In this document: positions 18,766 to 27,170 of the stretch, piece by piece | How the letters are laid out: each line of letters begins with the position of its first letter | Position numbering within the stretch: position 1 is the stretch's first letter | DNA from: Vagococcus intermedius | Lineage (GTDB): Bacteria; Bacillota; Bacilli; Lactobacillales; Vagococcaceae | Length of the DNA: 64,000 nucleotides | Direction: 5' to 3' | Assembly: GCF_029144185.1 (NCBI RefSeq) | Contig: NZ_CP110232.1 | Coordinates: 2,066,164 to 2,130,163, forward strand | The notes under the pieces: model-generated | Databases searched by the model: none | The model's input: only the letters and a program-made list of their open reading frames with translations | Told to the model about the DNA's origin: nothing | Translations under genes and position numbers: made by a program

Positions 18766-18781
18766 TCTCATTTTTTAGCTA

Positions 18782-19450
18782 TTATTGTCTATTTACATAA
18801 CTTTTTTCCAATCTTTTTTGACCAGCACTAATTAACAAACATAGTCCCCAATACATCAACGCGACTAAGATATACAGGGTCATATAATCAAATTCACGCC
18901 CACCAATAATTTTAGCTTTTTGAAAAATCTCAGGTACAGTAATCATAGCAGCGAGCGAAGTCCCTTTCACTAAGTCCATCGCAACATTTCCCAAAGCTGG
19001 GATGGCAATTCTGAAAGCTTGAGGTAAGATAATGGTACTGATTATTTGAGGGAAATTAAGACCTAGAGCTCTAGCAGCCTCCCATTGACCCGTTCCGACT
19101 CCTAATATTGCGCCTCGGTAAATTTCCCCTAAAAAGGCACTGCTCGTTAATGAAAAACAAATAATAACTGCTTGTAACGCACTCAATTGAATAGGTAAAC
19201 CAAAATAGAGTAAAAATAATAAAACTAACCCAGGAACACCTCTTAAAAACGATAAATAAAATTGGATACTTGCCTTCAGTATACGGGATGGCAACAAACC
19301 TAATACAGCTAATACGATCCCCAATACATTTCCCAAAATAAATGTACTTATACTGATACCAATTGTATAAGGGAGCCCTGTCAGAATATATGGAATCGAG
19401 TCAACCATTAAACCTAGATCAATTTTGGGAACATAAATAGCCAGCGTCAT
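18782..19450 (-). CDS. Amino acid ABC transporter permease (HisM family)
   Basis: A 222-residue permease with about five membrane helices. The EAA loop that contacts the ATPase is clear: WEAARALGLNFPQIISTIIL (about residues 122-141), and LRGVPGLVLLFLLYFGLP (about 69-86) is the usual second conserved region of polar amino-acid importers. It overlaps the binding-protein gene by one base (TAATG), which implies coupled translation. The operon has no ATP-binding subunit, so one from elsewhere must be shared. Confidence 0.9.
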   Translation of the reverse strand: MTLAIYVPKIDLGLMVDSIPYILTGLPYTIGISISTFILGNVLGIVLAVLGLLPSRILKASIQFYLSFLRGVPGLVLLFLLYFGLPIQLSALQAVIICFSLTSSAFLGEIYRGAILGVGTGQWEAARALGLNFPQIISTIILPQAFRIAIPALGNVAMDLVKGTSLAAMITVPEIFQKAKIIGGREFDYMTLYILVALMYWGLCLLISAGQKRLEKSYVNRQ

Positions 19451-20310
19451 TAATCTACTTCCACCCGACGATCAATTTTCACTTTGGGCTCGATTGAGAC
19501 GTCCGTCCCAAAAAATTCCTTGGATAAATCTGATATCGTCCCATCTGATTTCATTTCTTTTAAGACAGTATCTATTTTTTCACGTAACCCTTGTGCTTCT
19601 TTCAAATACAAAAAACCAGATGTTGAGGCATTAAAATAAACATCCTCTAAAATTTTCACAGGAATATCGGGTAGGGCATTAACAGACATTTTTTGTAAAT
19701 AATAATCATTGATAATTACATCGGTTCGACCATTGGCGACATCGGTTAAGTATTGATCATTGGTCGCATTATCATAGCTCACCAACTTAGCTCCAAATTG
19801 TTCTGCCATCTTCATATATCCTGTTGTCCCTTCACCAGCAGCTTTTTTTCCTTTTAAATCCTCCAACTCTTTAATCCCTGAATTATCACTTTTTCTGACA
19901 ATTAAGCTATCAAAAGAATGTTTTAATGGCAAAGATAACGCAAAGTTTTTTTTCCGCTTCTCATTCATTGAAGCATCGTTGGCAACTAAATCAGTCGTCC
20001 CTTTTTTCAATGAAGCAATTGTTCCATCTACATTATATTCTTTAAACTCAACTTTAAGATTCAACCGTTTGCCAACTTCTTTGACTAACTCTACATCATA
20101 ACCTGTCAACTGATTGTTGTCATTGTAATAGGAGGAGGGAAATAGCGTACCTGATGTCCCGACAACTAATTTTTTAGCCTTCTCAACCTTCTCCCAACTT
20201 GTATCTTGTTGAACAACTTGTTTGTGAGTTGTTGACTCTTGACTCGTACATCCCATAAGAATCCCGCCAAACATCACCACTCCTATTAAGCCAAACATCC
20301 TTTTTAACAT
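19450..20310 (-). CDS. Amino acid ABC transporter substrate-binding lipoprotein
   Basis: A 286-residue family 3 solute-binding protein. The signal peptide ends in the lipobox ILMGC with the modified cysteine at residue 21, so the protein is tethered to the membrane surface. The body shows the family signature GYDVELVKEVGKRLNLKVEF (about 70-89), then NDASMNEKRKKNF and the C-terminal DGTISDLSKEFFG. Similarity in layout to cystine-binding proteins is a guess. It lies between the amidase gene (8 bases) and the permease gene (1-base overlap). Confidence 0.9.
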   Translation of the reverse strand: MLKRMFGLIGVVMFGGILMGCTSQESTTHKQVVQQDTSWEKVEKAKKLVVGTSGTLFPSSYYNDNNQLTGYDVELVKEVGKRLNLKVEFKEYNVDGTIASLKKGTTDLVANDASMNEKRKKNFALSLPLKHSFDSLIVRKSDNSGIKELEDLKGKKAAGEGTTGYMKMAEQFGAKLVSYDNATNDQYLTDVANGRTDVIINDYYLQKMSVNALPDIPVKILEDVYFNASTSGFLYLKEAQGLREKIDTVLKEMKSDGTISDLSKEFFGTDVSIEPKVKIDRRVEVD

Positions 20311-20318
20311 ACATCTTC

Positions 20319-21782
20319 CTACTCTCTATAATTTTTTGGTAATAAAAATTGTTGTGCCGCTTCAAATTCTTTACCGATTTTAAAAAGAACTGCTTCATTC
20401 CCTTTAGAAGCCATCAGCTGAATTCCTAATGGTAGGCCTTCTCGATTAACAAAAGTGGGCAAACTAATAGCAGGCTGGCCGGTTAAATTAGCTAATTGAG
20501 TATAGGGTGTTACGTATAGACTTTTTTCAAACATATCGTAGACTACCTCAGCTAATTCTGACTCGGAAAGTTGGTCAGCCTGACTAAGCTTTTCTCTTAG
20601 TTGATTACTTTGTAAATCCTGAGAGATTTTGGGAGCTACCGTGGTAGCTGTGGGCGATAGAAATAAGTCGAACGTCTCAAATAAAGTTTCCATCTGATAA
20701 GCTGCCTGATCCCACTGGTCTAAAGACTCAATATAAGTAGCGGCGGGTAAGTGCTTACCATATTGATACAGTCCCCAACTCATCAGCTCCAGGTCATTCT
20801 TGACAATCCGTCGACCTAAACCACGTTCGATCCCTGACACCATTGAAGCTGTCTCTGCACCATTCATCGCATAGTAGCTACGAATCAACGAGTCACCAGA
20901 AACTGGATAAGGAACTTCCGTAACCTCATGTCCCGACGCAACCAGAAATTTTATGGCCTCTTGATAGGCTTCTTTAGCATCTGAAGAAACAGGATTCGCA
21001 ACTGGTGAATCCAAACAGGCGGCAATTTTTAGTTTACTAGTTAATTTAGAATACTCTTTGATCACGTCACCACCATTATAGTAAGGCGCGGCACGATGGC
21101 CTCCTCGAATAGAGTAAAACAAACTTTCCGTATCTCTCATAGATACAGTTAAAGCAAAATTAATCGACGCACCCTGCCAATCTCGCCAACTTTTAGGTCC
21201 ATTTGGCATGCTGCCACGCGTTGGTTTTAAGCCTATCACGCCTGAAAAACTGGCTGGAATTCTGATAGAACCACCGCCATCACTAGCAGCCACAATCGGA
21301 TATATGCCACTGGCTAAAGCACTAGCAGCTCCTCCACTGGAGCCACCTGCATGGTGTGATGGTTGCCAAACATTTTTAGTCACACCATATAATTCTGAAT
21401 CCGTGATATTTTTAAACCCAAATTCTGGTGCATTAGTTTGTCCAAAAGGAATAAATCCAACTTGCTCTAAAGCCGATACGAAATAATCTGTCTCATTCGC
21501 TTTACCATTGACTAAAAGCTTAGAACTAGCTGTCTGTTGCCAGCCGGCTTTGGCTTGTCCTAACATTTTTAAAGCAATTGGGACACCACCAAATACCAAA
21601 GACTCATGTTCTCTTGAATCTTGGGATAAGGTTTTCAAAGCTTGTTCATAATCGTAAGCAACTACGGCATTATACTTAGGGTTTAATTTTTTTATTTTCT
21701 GATAGGTCTGCATCAATAATTCTTGTGAGGAGACCTCCTTGAACTTGATTTTATTAGCCCAATAGATCGCATCTTTTACCAT
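20319..21782 (-). CDS. Amidase signature family hydrolase
   Basis: A 487-residue amidase. The Ser-cisSer-Lys triad region is visible: lysine in GVPIALKMLG (about residue 73), the Gly/Ser-rich HAGGSSGGAASALASG (about 141-156) and DGGGSIRIPASFSGVIGLKP (about 165-184). Related enzymes hydrolyse amides or peptide amides; the substrate here is unknown. It is first gene of an operon with an amino-acid binding protein and permease, suggesting that the transporter takes up either the amide substrate or its product. Sequence around the lysine (LKMLG rather than the common VKDN) marks a divergent subgroup. Confidence 0.9.
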   Translation of the reverse strand: MVKDAIYWANKIKFKEVSSQELLMQTYQKIKKLNPKYNAVVAYDYEQALKTLSQDSREHESLVFGGVPIALKMLGQAKAGWQQTASSKLLVNGKANETDYFVSALEQVGFIPFGQTNAPEFGFKNITDSELYGVTKNVWQPSHHAGGSSGGAASALASGIYPIVAASDGGGSIRIPASFSGVIGLKPTRGSMPNGPKSWRDWQGASINFALTVSMRDTESLFYSIRGGHRAAPYYNGGDVIKEYSKLTSKLKIAACLDSPVANPVSSDAKEAYQEAIKFLVASGHEVTEVPYPVSGDSLIRSYYAMNGAETASMVSGIERGLGRRIVKNDLELMSWGLYQYGKHLPAATYIESLDQWDQAAYQMETLFETFDLFLSPTATTVAPKISQDLQSNQLREKLSQADQLSESELAEVVYDMFEKSLYVTPYTQLANLTGQPAISLPTFVNREGLPLGIQLMASKGNEAVLFKIGKEFEAAQQFLLPKNYRE

Positions 21783-21979
21783 ATAAATCGCCTCCTTTAT
21801 ATTTCCGTAACGAGTATAGCATTTTAAAAATCTCTCTCTGATAAATGTGCTTATCGCCTTGACTTAACCGTCATACTCTTACAATCATTTTTTTTAAAGC
21901 CTATTATCACAAGCTTTCCATCCACAAAAATAAAAACAATTATGTTTTTAAAATTATACTCCTTGCTCTTAAACAAATA

Positions 21980-22011
21980 AAAAACACCGACGAAAAGTGT
22001 CGATGTTTTTG
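21980..22011 (-). terminator. Terminator of the DUF1054 gene
   Basis: ACATCGAC, TTTTC loop, GTCGGTGT (one G-U pair) followed by T6 on the minus strand. Confidence 0.8.
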
Positions 22012-22013
22012 TC

Positions 22014-22640
22014 TTATTCTGCTAAACAAATGGGATAAGCCAATTGATATAAGGGAAGTAGTAAACGATACGTTTCTAGCATATACGCCCGCGCCTTTTC
22101 TGCTTCCAATGATTGCAACTCGTCTGATTTTAAGATACGTCCGATTTGAAACTCACCTTTTTTAACATCACGCCAGCGTATTAAATCTTCCTCTAAGCTC
22201 TCCTTTGTCAAGTCATGATAATTATTCTTCGTATGATCTGCGTTAAGGACCATATCCGTTGGTAACCCCGTAAATAGCTCTGGTTTATCTAATAAAGCCT
22301 GAGCCATCGCTTGTTCATTTTGAGGATTGTCAATAAATGATAACCACATCACTACATACTCACCATTAATTCCTAACGTAAAGTGTGGGAATTTTTTATA
22401 ACCACGCTTATTACCGCCCATCGCTGACCAAGTAAAGTCAGGTGCATTGGCTGTCCGACGACGATGCTGTGCAATATGAACAGGTAATGTGGCTCCTAAT
22501 TTGGGTGCTAATTGTGCTACCATATAGTCATCTAATTCTTGAAAAATGGGTTGGATTTCTGCTCTAATTGCTGCCATACGCGTATCAAGTCCTTCTATTT
22601 TAAAAACAGAAAAATCTTTGTGTGTAAACATTTTAATCAT
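22014..22640 (-). CDS. DUF1054 family protein (YktB-like)
   Basis: A 208-residue soluble protein with the family pattern: FTHKDFSVFKIEGLDTRMAA at the N-terminus, HIAQHRRRTANAPDFTWSAMG (about residues 56-76, quoted in part) and HFTLGINGEYVVMWLSFIDN in the middle. DUF1054 proteins are widespread in Firmicutes and structurally known, but their role is not established. The gene is monocistronic with its own terminator. GGAGGG lies 6 bases before the first ATG. Confidence 0.87.
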   Translation of the reverse strand: MIKMFTHKDFSVFKIEGLDTRMAAIRAEIQPIFQELDDYMVAQLAPKLGATLPVHIAQHRRRTANAPDFTWSAMGGNKRGYKKFPHFTLGINGEYVVMWLSFIDNPQNEQAMAQALLDKPELFTGLPTDMVLNADHTKNNYHDLTKESLEEDLIRWRDVKKGEFQIGRILKSDELQSLEAEKARAYMLETYRLLLPLYQLAYPICLAE

Positions 22641-22704
22641 TTTTTTCCCTCCATCTCATGACACTAGTAGTTCTATTTTAGCATACCTCCACTGGCAAAT
22701 AAAA

Positions 22705-22736
22705 AAAGTCTAACTTAAACAGTTAGACTTTTTTAC
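22705..22736 (-). terminator. Terminator of the iron-siderophore transport operon
   Basis: AAGTCTAACT, GTTTA loop, AGTTAGACTT followed by T-run after the last gene (binding protein). Confidence 0.88.
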
Positions 22737-22739
22737 AAT

Positions 22740-23708
22740 TTATTTAAACGCTTGGGCAACATCTTCTAACATTAATTCTGTACATTTTAACCCACCACCT
22801 GATAAATACCATACATCTGGTGTTAATGAGATAATTTTATCTGTTTGGCCCGCTTTTGTTTGAGCGACTAATTCATTTTTAGCCACATTATTTTGAGATT
22901 CATCTCCACCAATCGCTTTGGTACGATCCACAACAAAGACCACATCTGGATTTTGTTCTAAGACATACTCATAAGAAACCGATTGACCGTGCGTTGAGGC
23001 TTCAATTTTTGAATCAACTGGTGCAAAACCAAAGGTATCATGTACAATACCAAATCGTGACCCTTCACCATAAGCTGATAGTTGTCCTTCATTTACTAAA
23101 GTTACTAATGTTTTCAATTGACTATCTGCTGCTTGTTTTTTTACAGCTGAAATTTCTTTTTCAAGTTTTTGGATTTTATCATCAGCGATTTTTCTATTAT
23201 CAAAAATTGTCGCTAAGGTTTCAATATTATCTTTCGTAGAATTCCAACTATCTTGACTATCTACTGACAGATAAATCGTTGGGGCAATTTCAGCCAATTC
23301 TTTTTGGTAATCTTCTTGACGACCGGAGATAACAATTAAGTCTGGTTGTAACTCATTAATCTTCTCTAAATCAGGTTCTTTGATTCCACCCACTGATTCG
23401 ACTTTATCAAACTCTGCCAAGTAAGCTGGCAAACTCTTTGTTGGTACTCCAACAACCGCTTTCTCTTCTCCTAATTCCTTAATCGTATCAAGAGATCCCA
23501 TATCAAATACAACTACTTTTTTAGGGTTAGCTGGAACTGTTACTTTTCCGTTAGAATCCTCAATCTCTATCGTTTTAACCACTTTCTCCGTTTTTACTTT
23601 ATCATCATTGCTATTAGTTGCCCCTTGTTCCTTTGAGTTACTTGAGCAGCCTGCTAATACAAGTAAACTTGTTAATAAAATCCCCCATGTTTTTAACCCT
23701 TTTTTCAT
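22740..23708 (-). CDS. yclQ: Ferric-siderophore ABC transporter, substrate-binding lipoprotein
   Basis: A 322-residue class III (FhuD/BtuF type) binding protein. The lipobox LVLAGC places the lipidated cysteine near residue 21. After a Ser/Asn/Lys-rich linker the domain begins with IEIEDSNGKVTVPANPKKVV (about 47-66), then the long helix and C-lobe with YEYVLEQNPDVVFVVDRTKA (about 247-266). The whole resembles YclQ/FatB, which bind petrobactin-type or related catecholate complexes. It is the last gene of a four-gene operon in yclN-yclO-yclP-yclQ order. The exact ligand is inferred from family only. Confidence 0.9.
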   Translation of the reverse strand: MKKGLKTWGILLTSLLVLAGCSSNSKEQGATNSNDDKVKTEKVVKTIEIEDSNGKVTVPANPKKVVVFDMGSLDTIKELGEEKAVVGVPTKSLPAYLAEFDKVESVGGIKEPDLEKINELQPDLIVISGRQEDYQKELAEIAPTIYLSVDSQDSWNSTKDNIETLATIFDNRKIADDKIQKLEKEISAVKKQAADSQLKTLVTLVNEGQLSAYGEGSRFGIVHDTFGFAPVDSKIEASTHGQSVSYEYVLEQNPDVVFVVDRTKAIGGDESQNNVAKNELVAQTKAGQTDKIISLTPDVWYLSGGGLKCTELMLEDVAQAFK

Positions 23709-23761
23709 TTCTTACCCTCTCCTTTTGTTTTTTCCTTTTTTAAGGTTTTGTTACCAATCAA

Positions 23762-24523
23762 TTATGTTTCATTAAAGTATAGACAAAATCTTTTGCCTTC
23801 TAGTTCGCAGACGCGAATATTCATTTCATATAAACTATCTAAAACTTCTTTTTTTATCACGTCGTCTGTTGAACCATGCTTAAAGATGCGTCCGTCCTTC
23901 ATAGCAACAATTTCATCAGCATAGCTAGCTGCAAAATTGATATCATGTAAAACAATCACAACCGTCTTACCGTGCTCATCTACTAATTGGCGTAAAGTCT
24001 GCATCATTTGAACAGCATAATTCATATCCAAATTATTCAATGGCTCATCTAATAAAATATAATCAGTATCTTGGGCAAAAACCATAGCAATATATGCACG
24101 CTGCAGCTGCCCACCCGATAACGTATCAATCGCTTCATGTTGCAACTCAATTAGACCTAAGTAAGATAAAGCCTCTTCTATTTTTTGTTCATCACTAGCA
24201 CTTAAACGACCTTTACTATAAGGAAAACGACCAAAGGCCACCAATTCTCTTACTGTGATTTTTAAGCTGACAGCATTAGCTTGTTTTAAAATAGACAATT
24301 TTTGTGCTAAATCTTTTTGTTTCCATGTCTTAACCTCATCACCTGCTAGGTAGATTTCCCCAGTATCTTTTTCAATTAGTCGACTCATCAAAGATAATAA
24401 AGTACTTTTTCCTGCACCGTTTGGGCCAATAAAAGCTGTTAGCTTCCCTTCAGAAATGGGTAAATCAATATCTGAAACGACTGGCTTTTTACCATATTTT
24501 TTTGATACTTGTTGTATTTTCAT
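23762..24523 (-). CDS. yclP: Ferric-siderophore ABC transporter, ATP-binding protein
   Basis: A 253-residue ABC ATPase of the FepC/YclP type. Walker A is GPNGAGKST (about residues 33-41), the signature is LSGGQLQRAYIAM (about 136-148) and Walker B is YILLDEPLNNLDM (about 156-168), with the H-loop in VLHDINFA. It powers import of the ferric complex through YclN/YclO. Its ATG overlaps the yclO stop codon (ATGA), and 53 bases separate it from the binding protein gene. Confidence 0.93.
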   Translation of the reverse strand: MKIQQVSKKYGKKPVVSDIDLPISEGKLTAFIGPNGAGKSTLLSLMSRLIEKDTGEIYLAGDEVKTWKQKDLAQKLSILKQANAVSLKITVRELVAFGRFPYSKGRLSASDEQKIEEALSYLGLIELQHEAIDTLSGGQLQRAYIAMVFAQDTDYILLDEPLNNLDMNYAVQMMQTLRQLVDEHGKTVVIVLHDINFAASYADEIVAMKDGRIFKHGSTDDVIKKEVLDSLYEMNIRVCELEGKRFCLYFNET

Positions 24524-25494
24524 CCTAGCTCAGCCTTTCTTTCGTGTAATATTTTGCCTACAAAATAGACCCCTCCAATAAATTCAATCACGACACTCAT
24601 AGTGGTATTCCAATGAAATACTTGTTCCACAAAAAATTGGCCAACCACTAGCAATAAAATACCCAACAAACTACCCGCAACAAATAAAGAAGTGTGTCGA
24701 AAAGTTCCCATGTATTGGTAAGTTAAATTAGCAACAATAAAACCTAAAAAGGTAACCGGTCCAACTAAGGCTGTCGACAAGGCTATTAATAAACTCACTG
24801 CCATCAACAATTGTAACTGTAATCTTGAGACATCTACCCCTAAATTTAAGGCTTTTTCTTTTCCTAGATGTAAGACATCCAGCTCAGGTGCTTTTCTCAA
24901 CAAGAATAACACCACTAAAACAATTAAAATCGATGTGATTTTCAAAAGGGATACATCCACATTACCAAAACTAGCGAAGAGCTTCCCTTGCAACTTGTCG
25001 TATTCATTCGGGTCTAGTAATACTTGTAAGAACGTACTAAAACTACTGAAGAAAGTTCCTAAAATCATTCCGACCATTAATAATAAGTATAGGTTCTGCC
25101 GCCCCTTTTCCAATAAGAAAAAAAATAATCCTGTCGACAAGGCCACCATCAAAAGAACATTGACTGAGAATAATGCTAATTTATTACTAAGCAAGCCACC
25201 TAGTTGATGTCCCATAAAAAAGAACAGCACAGTCTGGATTAAAATATATAACGAATCAAAGCCTAAAATACTAGGTGTTAAAAAATGATTGTGGGTGATT
25301 GTTTGAAAAGTAATGGTTGCAAAACTAGTTGCGATTCCTACCAAGACAAAAGCTAACCACTTTTTACCTCGTAATTTTAAAGCAAATTCCCAATTGCCAT
25401 ATGTCTGATAAGTTAAAAATAACCATGTAAAAAAAATAACAGCGATAACTAAAACTAATAATTTAAAGGCTAAACTTGTTTTCAATCGATTCAT
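24520..25494 (-). CDS. yclO: Ferric-siderophore ABC transporter, permease
   Basis: A 324-residue FecCD-family permease with eight to ten hydrophobic helices. The typical GPVTFLGFIVANLTY motif (about residues 250-264) and LGVDVSRLQLQL are visible; these contact the ATPase. It should form a heterodimer with YclN. Start and stop codons overlap those of both neighbours by 4 bases, showing tight translational coupling. Confidence 0.92.
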   Translation of the reverse strand: MNRLKTSLAFKLLVLVIAVIFFTWLFLTYQTYGNWEFALKLRGKKWLAFVLVGIATSFATITFQTITHNHFLTPSILGFDSLYILIQTVLFFFMGHQLGGLLSNKLALFSVNVLLMVALSTGLFFFLLEKGRQNLYLLLMVGMILGTFFSSFSTFLQVLLDPNEYDKLQGKLFASFGNVDVSLLKITSILIVLVVLFLLRKAPELDVLHLGKEKALNLGVDVSRLQLQLLMAVSLLIALSTALVGPVTFLGFIVANLTYQYMGTFRHTSLFVAGSLLGILLLVVGQFFVEQVFHWNTTMSVVIEFIGGVYFVGKILHERKAELG

Positions 25495-26438
25495 TTCTTA
25501 GCCCCCTTTAATAGTAACGCGATAAAAATGATACTACCTATTACTCCAACCACTAAACTAACTGGAACTTCATATGGTTGTACGACTAAACGGGAAATAA
25601 TATCACACACAATTAAGAAACAACTACCGGCTCCAGCCGTTAGCCAGAGTGTTTGTTTCATTTGATCACCGTAGTACAATGAAATAATATTTGGAATGAT
25701 GACCCCTAAAAATGGTAAGCCACCAATTGTCACTAAAATCACACTACTAGCTAGCGATACAATGCCCAAACCAAACAGTTGAATCCATTGATAATTTAAG
25801 CCAATTCCTGTTGCCATGTCTCGTCCCATACCAGCAATAGTAAAATGATACGCATAAAAGTAAGCCAAGATTAATAAGGGAACTGTTAAATAAATTAACT
25901 CATAGCCCCCACGTGAAATCGTAGCAAAGTTACCTTGTAACCATGATGACATATTTTGTACCAACTGTAATTGGTACGCGAAAAATGTTACAACTGAGCC
26001 GATGATGTTTCCAAACATCAATCCTATTAATGGTACCATCACTTGATTTTTTTGTGGCAAACGTTGAATTAATTGAATAAATAACATCGTTCCTAAAAAA
26101 GCAAATAAAAAAGCAACGCCTGATCGAACTAACATCGAATTATTAGGAAAAAAAACCATTGCCACTAGTATTCCTAAGCGAGCACTATCCATCGTTCCTG
26201 CTGTTGTAGGTGATACGAATTTATTTTGTGTTAAGTGCTGCATGATTAAGCCACAGACGCTACTTGTCGCTCCCGCAATAATTAAGCAGATCGTCCGTGG
26301 AATACGAGTACTCCATAAAACGAGTTTCTGTGTCTCATCTAACTGAAAAATGTTTCTAATTTCAATACTTTGAACTCCTATAAATAACGAACTAATTGCT
26401 AATACTAAAAGGATTAACATTAGCGTCCATTTTTTCAA
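25491..26438 (-). CDS. yclN: Ferric-siderophore ABC transporter, permease
   Basis: A 315-residue FecCD-family permease, first gene of the yclNOPQ-like operon. RIPRTICLIIAGATSSVCGL (about residues 49-68), TGIGLNYQWIQL and GGLPFLGVIIPNIISL (about 236-251) are the family landmarks. The start codon is TTG at 26438, with GAGGTGGAG upstream; the ATG a few bases downstream is in another frame. Promoter and a Fur-like box lie just before it, which fits iron-repressed expression. Confidence 0.92.
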   Translation of the reverse strand: MKKWTLMLILLVLAISSLFIGVQSIEIRNIFQLDETQKLVLWSTRIPRTICLIIAGATSSVCGLIMQHLTQNKFVSPTTAGTMDSARLGILVAMVFFPNNSMLVRSGVAFLFAFLGTMLFIQLIQRLPQKNQVMVPLIGLMFGNIIGSVVTFFAYQLQLVQNMSSWLQGNFATISRGGYELIYLTVPLLILAYFYAYHFTIAGMGRDMATGIGLNYQWIQLFGLGIVSLASSVILVTIGGLPFLGVIIPNIISLYYGDQMKQTLWLTAGAGSCFLIVCDIISRLVVQPYEVPVSLVVGVIGSIIFIALLLKGAKK

Positions 26439-26458
26439 TACGCTCCACCTCTTTTTAA

Positions 26459-26481
26459 TTGAGAATGATTTTCAGTCTCAA
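26459..26481 (-). promoter_or_regulatory. Fur-like operator of the iron import operon
   Basis: TTGAGA-ATGATTTTCAG-TCTCAA forms an inverted repeat that resembles the Fur box core (TGAnAATGATTnTCA). It lies just downstream of the -10 box and 21 bases before the yclN start, a good place for repression. Confidence 0.65.
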
Positions 26482-26486
26482 TCTAT

Positions 26487-26515
26487 AGTTTAAAGAAGTT
26501 ATTTATAAATTGCAA
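26487..26515 (-). promoter_or_regulatory. Promoter of the iron import operon
   Basis: TTGCAA (26510-26515), 17-base spacer, TAAACT (complement of 26487-26492). Confidence 0.5.
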
Positions 26516-26665
26516 GGACTTCTGAGTCTTTCTTTATAAGAAAATAACTCGACTGATGCTTTTAATTCCAAAGGAAAACTTTGAGTTATTCTTTAACAGA
26601 TAGTATACTTTTAAGTAAGAAGTAATCTGACTGATTACATGACCCATTAAGAAAGGACGTTACTT

Positions 26666-27136
26666 ATGAGCCAAACAGATGTGCAAGATTACTTAGAAAA
26701 AGGTATGTATGGTGCTCCTCAATTAAAACCTGAAGAAAAACGCCAGTATTTAGGAACCTTTCGTGAGCGTATTTTTTTAACCATGACAATTGCTGAAATG
26801 GCTGACAAAAAAAATATCACTCACTTTAAACAAGAATTAACAGATAATCCTCAACAACAGGTTTTAATCAATGCGGCCGTAGATTTCCCGATTCAAAATG
26901 ACTACATGATAGCCGCACAAAAAGCTAAGTGCCCATTTAAAATTGTGGATACTGAAAATCAAAACTCACCAGAGGCCATTGGCTTAGTTTATGCTAGTGA
27001 AACAGCTGTTAATTTAGAAACAGTTGATGTCACTAAAAAATATCAAACAGTTCTTCAACAAAAAAAAACCGAATCATCTAAGTCCAAACCCGTTGAAGGT
27101 AAAAAAAGCAGCTGGTTTACTCGCTTATTCAAATAA
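26666..27136 (+). CDS. YueI family protein (DUF1694)
   Basis: A 156-residue cytoplasmic protein. The opening VQDYLEKGMYGAPQLKPEEK and GTFRERIFLTMTIAEM (residues about 6-45) match the YueI/DUF1694 family of Firmicutes, whose function is unknown. The domain ends near residue 135 and a Lys/Ser-rich tail with SSWFTRLFK follows. AAAGGACG lies before the ATG. It is transcribed alone, divergent from the iron importer, and converges on dinB with a shared terminator. Confidence 0.85.
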   Translation: MSQTDVQDYLEKGMYGAPQLKPEEKRQYLGTFRERIFLTMTIAEMADKKNITHFKQELTDNPQQQVLINAAVDFPIQNDYMIAAQKAKCPFKIVDTENQNSPEAIGLVYASETAVNLETVDVTKKYQTVLQQKKTESSKSKPVEGKKSSWFTRLFK

Positions 27137-27170
27137 AAAAGACCAGACACTTAGTGTCTGGTCTTTTTTA
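27136..27170. terminator. Bidirectional terminator between yueI-like gene and dinB
   Basis: GACCAGACAC, TTA loop, GTGTCTGGTC at 27141-27163 with A-run and T-run flanks. Confidence 0.9.
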
